NCBI RefSeq assembly: GCF_007993045.1
Contig: NZ_VOOR01000036.1
Coordinates: 1 to 52,335 of the forward strand
Origin: Phaeodactylibacter luteus
GTDB taxonomy: Bacteria; Bacteroidota; Bacteroidia; Chitinophagales; Saprospiraceae
Length of the DNA: 52,335 bases
Reading direction: 5' to 3'
Position 1 is the stretch's first letter. The number at the start of each line of letters is the position of its first letter. The position numbers were made by a program, and so were the translations under genes. The notes beneath the pieces are model-generated. The model was not told the DNA's origin and searched no databases. It worked only from the letters and a program-made list of their open reading frames with translations. Positions 8,916 through 17,200 of this stretch are shown piece by piece.

Positions 8916-9368
8916 AGGTTTGGATAGGCGTTAAGTAGTTAAGCTTAGCTTCAATATCTCAACAATGCCCTAAATATATCTCTTCCACTGGATTTTTGTT
9001 AGTGGGGGGGGATAAAATTTACATACATACAATGTAAAGAAGGCTATTGACAGAGGGATTTGTTTCGCATAGTGTCGAGAAGACAGGGTGAAACAAAAAA
9101 GTAAACATATATGGTTTGTGTGGACTGCCTTGTGTAAGAAAACTACCTTAACCCCCACCACCCAACAGCACTTGCAGTAGCACAAAGGACGGACCGCCCC
9201 CTCCTAACAAGGGCGAAATAGCTGAGCTGGGCAATTTCGCCGAAGGGGTAAAAAATCAAGCTGCACCTAGATGATCGACGTACAGCAGCCTCATGGCCCT
9301 ACGGGCTGATGGCTTTTTCATCGTAAAAATAAGCCTTGGCGCAGCAAAGCAAATGTAGCCTGACATCA
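8916..9368. other. Intergenic stretch across the composition change at the left-island boundary
   Basis: About 450 bp without a credible gene. AT-rich sequence upstream of the helicase gene turns GC-rich near 9180. It must contain the island operon promoter, but I see only a near-match to the Bacteroidota -7 box (TATATTTA, about 8976) and no clear -33 element. A short hairpin, GGCGAAAT (9212-9219) with ATTTCGCC (9234-9241), lies at the transition, and a run of eight G lies just after 9000. No integrase, tRNA or direct-repeat attachment site is evident. Confidence 0.5.
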
Positions 9369-9495
9369 GGGCGCAAACCAGAAGATTGTTTATAGGTGTG
9401 GGGTCTACCCCTGCCCGCAGGCAGGGGTCGCTACGCTACGGGGCTCGCTCCTCGCTCGGCCCTATCGGGCTTGCACCCCTCCGCATCGCTAGCCC
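9369..9495 (+). repeat. GC-rich dispersed repeat, copy A
   Basis: A forward copy of the family described in the findings. It begins with the GGGCGCAAACCAG tail and contains the core CTACGGGGCTCGCT...CGCTCGGCCCT and the end CCCCTCCGCATCGCTAGC. It lies between the left island and the aspartyl protease gene and has no insertion in its middle. Confidence 0.8.
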
Positions 9496-9545
9496 AGCCC
9501 TGCAGTAGCCCAAGCCCTTGTCCTGCCCAACATCCTGACAGGCGG

Positions 9546-10691
9546 TCAGTTTTCCAATTGCAGCTGCACCGGCGCGGCCATTTTGGCCGTTTTGACCAGC
9601 ACCGATCTGCGCGCAGCATAGTCGGCCTCCACCCCAAAAAAGTAGGTGCAAAAGTCGTTGTAGAGCCCCGGCGCGGCCGTGCGCCCCACCTGCAGCACTG
9701 CATCGCCGGTGCGCATGCCGGCCTGCCAGGCGGGAGAGCCCTCCACCACGAGCCCGACCGTCACGCCCCCCATCGGGTCGAACAGCGGGAGCCAGCCAAG
9801 TGCGGGCAGGGGCGGCAGGGCTGTAGCGCTACTTGCCTCCCAGAGCAGCAGTTCGCCTGTGCTGAAGCGTAGCCCCACCCTATAGTTGGCCCATATCTCA
9901 TTGCCAATGGCATTGGCCCCGTCTGCGCTTAGGCTTGCCGTGCCAGACCATTGCAGGCTGCCGGCGCTGAGGGCGGCCTCGGGCAGGTGGTAGCCCACCT
10001 CAGCAGCTTGGGCATAAGGGTTGCGGATTTGAGAATCGTACACGCGTACCGCCCCGGGCGGCGGGGCAGCAGCCGACAGCCTCAGGCCCAGCCCTTGCCC
10101 CAGCCCGATCACGAAGCGGGCTTTGCCTGTAGGCCCGCTCTGCCCTTTGAGCACCGGCAGCCCGGAGTAGCGGTCTGCCCGGAAAGGCAGGCGGTGGGCC
10201 GGCTCTGTGGCAGGGCCCGGCACTTGCTGCAGGGGCGTCACGATGAGCTCCTGTTTTTCAAAATCGAAAACCCAGTTGAAGTGCCGCATGAAGTTGGCCC
10301 CGAGGATGCCCGCTTCGGCTATGCACTTCACGGGGCTGTACCTAGGGTAGGTGCGGGCTTCGGCGGCTACATTCAGGGCCAGGGCCCGCCCGAGGCGGAC
10401 GGAGTCGAGCAGTTGCAGCCCATCGTCCGGGGCGGTTAGCCCGAGGTAGCTCAACGTGGACGGGCTGAGGGCGGTCACCGGCGAGCCGCTGTCGAGGATA
10501 AAGTCGAGCGGCATATCCCCCGCATTCGCTTTGGCACGGACTACGATAAAGCCCCGGCGGAGCTCGAAGGATAAAGTATCCGGCATGAATGCCCCGGCGG
10601 GCTGCCCGCTGTCCAGCATCTTTTCGGCTAGAGAGGGGGCACAGCTGCTGAGCACAAGGGCCGTCAGGACGGCAAAGATCACAGGTTTCAT
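9546..10691 (-). CDS. Lipoprotein with retropepsin-like aspartyl protease and PDZ domains
   Basis: 381 aa from the ATG at 10691 (an upstream start at 10715 would add eight residues before the signal sequence). Residues 1-17 form a lipoprotein signal ending in LSSC (C17). One aspartyl-protease half has the catalytic DSGS motif at 67-70, and a second half-domain follows around 190-270. This is the pepsin-retropepsin family common in Bacteroidota, annotated as aspartyl protease family proteins. A PDZ domain (about 310-360, VVEGSPAWQAGMRTGD) ends the protein. It should act as a periplasmic or surface-exposed endoprotease with PDZ-guided substrate choice. It stands alone between repeat copy A and the ligase operon. 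Confidence 0.8.
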   Translation of the reverse strand: MKPVIFAVLTALVLSSCAPSLAEKMLDSGQPAGAFMPDTLSFELRRGFIVVRAKANAGDMPLDFILDSGSPVTALSPSTLSYLGLTAPDDGLQLLDSVRLGRALALNVAAEARTYPRYSPVKCIAEAGILGANFMRHFNWVFDFEKQELIVTPLQQVPGPATEPAHRLPFRADRYSGLPVLKGQSGPTGKARFVIGLGQGLGLRLSAAAPPPGAVRVYDSQIRNPYAQAAEVGYHLPEAALSAGSLQWSGTASLSADGANAIGNEIWANYRVGLRFSTGELLLWEASSATALPPLPALGWLPLFDPMGGVTVGLVVEGSPAWQAGMRTGDAVLQVGRTAAPGLYNDFCTYFFGVEADYAARRSVLVKTAKMAAPVQLQLEN

Positions 10692-10835
10692 TGTCTTTGG
10701 GTTTTGCTGCCGCAAAAGTAGCGTTTTCGTTGGTAGCGCCTAAGTGGGGCTATCTGCTTAATTCGGGCAATTGCAAAATTGGAGGCGGTTCACCTCACAG
10801 CCTAGGCCGCATTAACCCTGCGTGGCAAAAGTAGG

Positions 10836-10916
10836 CACAGAGCGGCACAGAGGCTCACGGAGCACATAGCGCAGCACAAAGATCAAATGCTCCGTGTATC
10901 TCCGTACCGCTGTATC
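10836..10916. repeat. Imperfect long hairpin downstream of the ligase gene
   Basis: Arms at 10836-10864 and 10888-10916 are inverted copies that share CACGGAGCA next to a 23-nt loop and a less perfect outer part (CAGCGG/AGCGG region). It lies between the start of the protease gene and the stop of the DNA ligase. It could terminate the ligase transcript or be a small inverted-repeat element. Confidence 0.5.
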
Positions 10917-10968
10917 GAGGTATTCCCCGAGCCTGCCAGCCGTTTTTTTCCCACTATGGCTTGAGGCA

Positions 10969-12570
10969 CTAGCCATTGCCCTCATAAGCCGCAAGCAGCT
11001 GATGCAGGTCTTCCAGGGTATTGGCTTCGCGCACCGGCTTGTCTTTTCGCCAGCGCAGCATACGGGGGAACCGGAGCGCAACGCCCGATTTGTGGCGGGC
11101 CGATTTGCGTATGCCCTCAAAGGCGATCTCAAAGACGTGGCGGGGCTCCACGCTGCGCACCGGGCCAAACCGCTCCTTGGTATTGCGCCTGACCCAGGCT
11201 GTGATTTCCCCAAACTCTTTATCGGTCAGCCCGGAGTAAGCTTTGGTGAAAGGCACGAGGGTGTTGCCGTCCCACACCGCAAAGGTGAAGTCGGTGTACA
11301 GGTTGGCGCGCCGCCCGTGCCCGCGCTGCGCATAGATCATGACCGCATCAATGGTCAGGGGCGCTGCTTTCCACTTCCACCAATCGCCTTTTTTGCGGCC
11401 CGAGAGGTAAGGCGCTGCTTTCCGCTTGAGCATCAGCCCCTCGCTGTGGTGCTGCCGGGCATGCTCGCGCTCGCTGTGCAGGGCCTGCCATTCGGTGAAG
11501 GGCACAAGGGGAGAGGGCTGTACAATGCCCTGTGTATGGGTATCGGACAACAGCCGCTCCAGCAGCTGCCGCCTTTCGGCAAACGGGCGGGCGCGGATGT
11601 CCTCCCCCTGCCATTCCAGTAGATCGTAAGCCATGAGTATGACCGGGGCTTTGGCCAATATGCTTTGGGTTACATTTTTCCGCCCGATACGGGTCTGCAG
11701 CTCATTGAAAGTCAGGGGGACCCCATCTTTGAACGGCAGGATTTCGCCATCGAGCACGGTGCCATCGGGCAGGAGGCCGGCCAGGGGGGCATATTCCGGG
11801 AATTTATCGGTGACCAGCTCTTCTCCTCTCGACCAGACGAAGACTTCCCCTTTCCGGACAATGAGCTGCCCGCGGATGCCGTCCCATTTGCGTTCTGCCA
11901 GCCACGCTTTGGGCGGGCCCAAGCTTTCGGGCGCTTCTTCCAGGGCATAGGCAAGGTAGAAAGGATAGGGCTTGGAGACATCCTCCAGCGGGTCTTCGGT
12001 CAGCACCAGGGCTTCGAAGGTGGTGCTGTCGGGTGTCCACTGCCCCATAAGGCGGTGGGCGAGGTTGTTCTCGGCTATGCCCGTGTACTGCGCGAGGGCG
12101 CGCACCATCAGTTTTTGGGAAACCCCAATGCGGAAGCCGCCGGTGATGAGCTTGTTGAAGACGAGGCGCTCGGTGTGCTCCATTTGCAGCCAAGCGCTCT
12201 GTACCCGTGCTTTCTTGACCGCTTCCTCCTCTGCCCCCAAGCTTTTGATGTACTCCACCCAATGAGAGAGCCCCGCTTCGCTGCTTTGGGTGGGCTGCGG
12301 CAAGGCCAGGGCAATGGCTTCGCTCAGGTCGCCCACCACGTGGTAGGATTCTTCAAAGAGCCAGAGCGGGATGCCGGACAGCTCAGCTGCCCATTCGCGC
12401 AGCAGGGTGGTGTTGACGGTGCGCCGGGGCCTGCGGTGGGAAAGGATGGCCACTGTCCATAGCCGGTCTTCATCGGATGTCTGCGCGAAGTACTCGGCCA
12501 GGTAAGCCACTTTCGCATTGGTCTTGGTCGTTTGGTCCAGCCGGGTATAAAGGGCGGCAAATGCTCTCAT
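10969..12570 (-). CDS. ATP-dependent DNA ligase (ligase-exonuclease repair type)
   Basis: 533 aa. An N-terminal DNA-binding domain (about 1-200) precedes the nucleotidyltransferase domain, whose adenylated lysine is K228 in ERKWDGIRG. An OB-fold domain with the basic RPRMLRWRKDKP-type motif VI comes near the C-terminus. Length and motifs fit the bacterial ligase group that travels with an MBL exonuclease and helps seal DNA breaks after damage. The start ATG overlaps the exonuclease stop (ATGA, 12567-12570). The associated Lhr-like helicase and phosphoesterase usually found beside this pair are not present here. Codon use is that of the GC-rich core. Confidence 0.92.
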   Translation of the reverse strand: MRAFAALYTRLDQTTKTNAKVAYLAEYFAQTSDEDRLWTVAILSHRRPRRTVNTTLLREWAAELSGIPLWLFEESYHVVGDLSEAIALALPQPTQSSEAGLSHWVEYIKSLGAEEEAVKKARVQSAWLQMEHTERLVFNKLITGGFRIGVSQKLMVRALAQYTGIAENNLAHRLMGQWTPDSTTFEALVLTEDPLEDVSKPYPFYLAYALEEAPESLGPPKAWLAERKWDGIRGQLIVRKGEVFVWSRGEELVTDKFPEYAPLAGLLPDGTVLDGEILPFKDGVPLTFNELQTRIGRKNVTQSILAKAPVILMAYDLLEWQGEDIRARPFAERRQLLERLLSDTHTQGIVQPSPLVPFTEWQALHSEREHARQHHSEGLMLKRKAAPYLSGRKKGDWWKWKAAPLTIDAVMIYAQRGHGRRANLYTDFTFAVWDGNTLVPFTKAYSGLTDKEFGEITAWVRRNTKERFGPVRSVEPRHVFEIAFEGIRKSARHKSGVALRFPRMLRWRKDKPVREANTLEDLHQLLAAYEGNG

Positions 12571-13604
12571 ACGGTCGTCTCGTTTGTTCCTTCCTGATCA
12601 TCGGCCTTGTCCTGCTCCAGCGATTCGCCTTCGTACTCGGTTTGGGCGTCCCAGGCATTCAGCCCTTTCTCCTCTCTGAGCCAGCGGGCGAATATGCTGG
12701 CATAGCCGTGGGTAGCTACGACCTGCTCTGCCCCGGTGGCGTCTATGGCTTCGTTTAGCTCGTCCCAGTCGGCGTGGTCAGAAAGGACAAAGCCGCGGTC
12801 GGCAGCGCGGCGGCGGCGGGTGCCTCTAAGGGCCATCCAACCGGAGGCAATGCCCACGGAGGCCGATTTGAAGCGGCGCATCCAATTGGAGCCGGTGGCG
12901 GCAGGCGGTGCGATGACAAGGGCGCCGGCGTAATCCTGGCTTTTCTGTTGTTGGCTGATGCGTATAGTCGGCGGCAAGGCGAAGCCTTGTTTTCGGATGA
13001 CGGCGTTGGTGTTTTCGATAGCGCCGTGGGTGAAGATTGGGCCTATGCCGGGGTCGATGCCATTGAGCAGGCGTTGGGCCTTGCCCAGGGCGTAGGCGGT
13101 CAGGACGCTCGTTTTGCCCGCTTCCCGGTTGGCCCTCCACCAAGCGTTGATGTCTTCGAACACTTCCGATTGGGGCTTCCATTTGTAAACGGGCAGCCCA
13201 AAGGTGGATTCGGTGATGAAGCTGTGGCAGGGCACGGGCTCGAAGGGCTCTGAAATGCCGTCGGGCCGCACTTTGTAATCGCCGGAGGCTACCCACACTT
13301 CGCCCTTGTGCTCCACCCGTATCTGTGCAGAGCCAATGATGTGCCCGGCGGGGTGGAAGGAGAACTTCACCCCGTTGATGCTTGTGGTTTCCCCGAAAGG
13401 GGTGGTGCTGAGCTTGATATTGCCCAAACGGTGGCGGATGACCGGGGCGGCGGTGGTGGTGCAAAGGTAATGTTGGTGGCCCCATCGGGAGTGGTCGGCG
13501 TGCCCGTGGGTGATCAGCGCCCGGCCTACCGGCCGCCAAGGGTCGATGTAGACGTCGGCGGCCTCGCAGTAAATGCCTTTGTCCGTAAATTCGAGTAGTG
13601 CCAT
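12567..13604 (-). CDS. Ligase-associated metallo-beta-lactamase-fold DNA exonuclease
   Basis: 345 aa from the ATG at 13604; the frame upstream of it encodes low-quality sequence. The MBL motif THGHADH gives H33, H35, D37 and H38, with further metal ligands probably at H88 (PAGHIIGSA) and in the SDHADW motif near residue 273. The family is the ligase-associated DNA damage response exonuclease, related to the SNM1/CPSF nuclease group. It makes a translationally coupled pair with the downstream ATP-dependent ligase, so one enzyme probably trims DNA ends for the other. Confidence 0.92.
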   Translation of the reverse strand: MALLEFTDKGIYCEAADVYIDPWRPVGRALITHGHADHSRWGHQHYLCTTTAAPVIRHRLGNIKLSTTPFGETTSINGVKFSFHPAGHIIGSAQIRVEHKGEVWVASGDYKVRPDGISEPFEPVPCHSFITESTFGLPVYKWKPQSEVFEDINAWWRANREAGKTSVLTAYALGKAQRLLNGIDPGIGPIFTHGAIENTNAVIRKQGFALPPTIRISQQQKSQDYAGALVIAPPAATGSNWMRRFKSASVGIASGWMALRGTRRRRAADRGFVLSDHADWDELNEAIDATGAEQVVATHGYASIFARWLREEKGLNAWDAQTEYEGESLEQDKADDQEGTNETTV

Positions 13605-13710
13605 AATTGGGTGTCGTTTGGCTTGCAGCCCTTCCCTTAGGTAATCAATTTTAGGGGTTTTAGTTGACAGGAGCAGCTTTTTATGAGCGCCGGGCGGTAT
13701 AGCAGCCCCT

Positions 13711-14097
13711 TTAGCCTTTAAGCTCCGATAGGGCCCGGCGCGTTTCCGACGCATCGTAAATGATCCGCAGGTCTGTGATAAGGCCCTGATCATTGAACTG
13801 GAAAATGTCTACGCAGTCGAACACGACGAGCTGCCCGTTGGCCAGTGTCCAATGATAGCGGAAGTAGGCTGCACCGGCCAGGGCAGGGGGCAGGCTTTGG
13901 AAAGCGTTCAGCGGCTCTATGCGGGAGCTGCTGCTGTCGGCAAACAGGGCGGGATAAAATTCGGCCGCGGGCTGTTGCCCATAAAGAGGGGAATAGACCA
14001 CAGCACCGGGGGCGAAAAGCGCCAAGACGGCTCCGGCCGAGCCGGACTCCAAGGCGTTGAGGTATTCTGCTATGGTTTGTGAGGCAGCTGCAGGCAT
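13711..14097 (-). CDS. SnoaL/NTF2-like small protein
   Basis: 128 aa with the NTF2-like fold pattern: an N-terminal helix with YLNALESGSAGAVLALFAPGAVVYSP, then beta strands ending in DIFQFNDQGLITDLRIIYD. Members are ketosteroid-isomerase-like enzymes or ligand binders, and the sequence here does not reveal a substrate. There is no signal peptide. It lies about 107 bp upstream of the exonuclease gene on the same strand and could share its transcript. It diverges from the amylase gene. Confidence 0.75.
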   Translation of the reverse strand: MPAAASQTIAEYLNALESGSAGAVLALFAPGAVVYSPLYGQQPAAEFYPALFADSSSSRIEPLNAFQSLPPALAGAAYFRYHWTLANGQLVVFDCVDIFQFNDQGLITDLRIIYDASETRRALSELKG

Positions 14098-14255
14098 CGT
14101 CTAGGGTGTTGGTTCTGACCAAAAATAGCGGATAGGCGATTACTGGCTGCCATTGCACTTCGCATATTGTAAATATTTGTATTTTAGACCCCTCTCCCCC
14201 CTCGATTTTCACGTTGAGCAATTTATCCTGTATTACCAACATAGTAGCTTAGTGT

Positions 14256-17200
14256 ATGAAAACAACAATGACTACACCTTACGTAGCCGGGCGCAGGCCT
14301 TTGCCCCGGAGATCCCTTCAATTTTTAAAACATTTACCGCTATTCCTGTTGCTGCTCTTAGCAGCCGGGCAGGCTGGGGCGCAAGACTTCATGATGCAGG
14401 GCTGGTATTGGGATTACCCCAAGCCCAACTGCAACGGCTACAGCGGGCCTTCTATCGCTTCAGAGATGGCAGCCCGCGCCGCTGCACAGCGCGAAGCCGG
14501 CTTCACTATGATGTGGATGCCCCCAATGGCAAAGGCTAGCTTTGGCGATTGCAGCAATGGCTATGACCCCAAAGATTTGTATGACTATGGCCAGGTGACG
14601 GGGCAGACTGGGCTGGGCACAGGTGCTGAAGTGGAAGCTTGGATTTCAGCCCTGCAGGCCAACAACATTTTCCCGGTAGCGGATGTGGTTTACAACCACC
14701 GGGACGGGGGCGATTGGGAGACCAACCCCGCCGTGCGCGATTATGTGCTCAATTACCCCAACGGGGGCGGGTGCTCCGGCGGATCGGGCACGCCCTATCC
14801 GGTCAATGGCAAGATGCGCTATGCACTGCCGCTCGGGGGCAGCAGCGGCAACGGGGCTGGCGATTACTACATCAAATTCTCTTCGGCCTCTGGCAACGGT
14901 GGCTTCAATGGCCGGCAGTACAAGCTGTTTTTCCGGACGAAGAACACGGGGTTCAACCCGGTGCCCATCAACGAGGCCGAGCCTAATGGCGGGGGCGATT
15001 GCGGGCAGCCTTCCAATCAGGTTTTCCTCGGGCAGGATGTGTTCGCCGTGCAGGAGGTCGGCGGCGGCTGCAATACGGATGAGTTCTACCTGGCCCTCGG
15101 GGCCGGCGATTTTGACCCCTCAGGTGACCTGCTCGAAATTTATATCGAGCAGGTCGGCGGAGGTGGCACCGGTATCGATCAGCGTATTTATGGCCTCTAT
15201 TCAGTGCCCCGGAGCGCCGACATCATGGGCGACCTTCAGGTGCAAACGCGCACTGATTTCACTAGCTTGCCGAGCGGGCAGGGGGCTATGAATTTCCGCA
15301 ACTTCAAGCCCAATGGCACCAACCCGACCTGTATGTCGGGAGACGAAGAGTTCCCTTTCTTCTTTTTTGATGTGGAACAGGCCTACGATGGCAGCCTCGG
15401 GGGGCAGTCTACCCGCCAAGTCTACAGCGACTGGAACCGTTGGCTTTGGGAGCAGGTAGGGGTACGCGGCTTCCGGATGGATGCCGTAAAACACTTCCCG
15501 GCTTCCTTCGTAGGGCAGCTGCTCAACGACCTGCATGCCGATGGGCACATCCCGCCTATGGTGGTCGGGGAGCATTTCACCGTAGATGCAGGCGTGCTCA
15601 AAGGCTGGATCGATGGCGTCTACGCGGCAATGACTCCTGCCGCTGCAAGCGCTATTCAGGTGAGGGCTTTCGATTTTGAGCTGCGGGCTGCCCTGAAGGA
15701 AGCTTGTGACAATGGCTTGTTCGATGTACGAAATATCTATAACCGGGGCTTGGTCGACGGGCAGGGCATGAACGGGGCCAATGCGGTCACTTTTATCAAC
15801 AACCACGACTACCGTACCGCCCCGGAGCACGTCATCAACCGGCAGATGCTGGCTTATGCTTATATCCTGACCAATAACAGGGTGGGGCTGCCCAGCGTGT
15901 TCTACCCCGATTATTACGGTGTGGACATCTACGGGGCTTCCAATCCGCTCGCTGAAAATAAGGCGGGCATCGATGAGCTCATGGAGGTGCACAAAAACTA
16001 CATCACCGGTGCTGATTTTGTGGATTACCTCAACCGTTTTGGGACGCCCTACGGAAGCATTTATCAGCAGTCAGGCGCCTTTGACCACCTGTTGTATCAG
16101 ATACAGGGCGGGCCTGCAGGCAAGGATGTGATCGTGGTCATTAACTTTGAGGGCCAGCCCCTGCAGTTCAACCACACCATCAATACGGGTAATGCTCCCT
16201 TGGGGACTACCTTCAATCTTATAGCCGGTAATGCCAATTTTGAAAGCCCTGTAGTGGAAAATAATGCGTTCAATGGATTGCCGAACTCCTTATACTTTGA
16301 TATCCCGGCCTACTCTTATGCGGTATTCGTACAGGGGGACCCGCTGCCAACCGATTGTGCAGGGGTCATTAACGGCGGCGCATTGGTCGACGACTGCGGG
16401 GTATGTTCCGGGGGCAGCACGGGCATAGTACCGAATTCGAGCTGCGCAGACTGCAACGGCGATCCGAACGGCGGTGCATTGGTCGACGACTGCGGGGTAT
16501 GTTCCGGCGGCAGCACGGGCATAGTACCGAATTCGAGCTGCGCAGACTGCAACGGCGATCCAAACGGCGGTGCATTGGTCGACGACTGCGGGGTATGTTC
16601 CGGGGGCAGCACGGGCATAGTGCCGAATTCGAGCTGCGCAGACTGCAACGGTGATCCGAATGGCGGCGCGTTGGTCGACGACTGCGGGGTATGCTCCGGG
16701 GGCAGCACGGGCATAGTGCCGAATTCGAGCTGCGCAGACTGCAACGGTGATCCGAACGGCGGTGCATTGGTCGACGACTGCGGGGTATGTTCCGGCGGCA
16801 GCACGGGCATAGTGCCGAATTCGAGCTGCGCAGACTGCAACGGCGAGCCGAACGGTGGTGCATTGGTCGACGACTGCGGGGTATGTTCCGGGGGCAGCAC
16901 GGGCATAGTGCCGAATTCGAGCTGCGCAGACTGCAACGGTGATCCGAATGGCGGCGCGTTGGTCGACGACTGCGGGGTATGTTCCGGGGGCAGCACGGGC
17001 ATAGTGCCGAATTCGAGCTGCGCAGACTGCAACGGCGAGCCGAATGGCGGCGCGTTGGTCGACGACTGCGGGGTATGTTCCGGGGGCAGCACGGGCATAG
17101 TGCCGAATTCGAGCTGCGCAGACTGCAACGGCGAGCCGAACGGCGGCGCGTTGGTCGACGACTGCGGGGTATGCTCCGGGGGCAGCACGGGCATAGTACC

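Noticed and set aside
8970-9185. A 71-residue minus-strand frame upstream of the island operon
   Set aside because: Low-complexity, Cys-rich translation with no family features across the composition boundary; probably chance.
9396-9872. Open frames through repeat copies, such as 9396-9872 and 48721-48963, with similar peptides (RYATGLA.RSAL)
   Set aside because: The similarity comes from the dispersed DNA repeat itself. The frames run into unrelated flanks or antisense to real genes.
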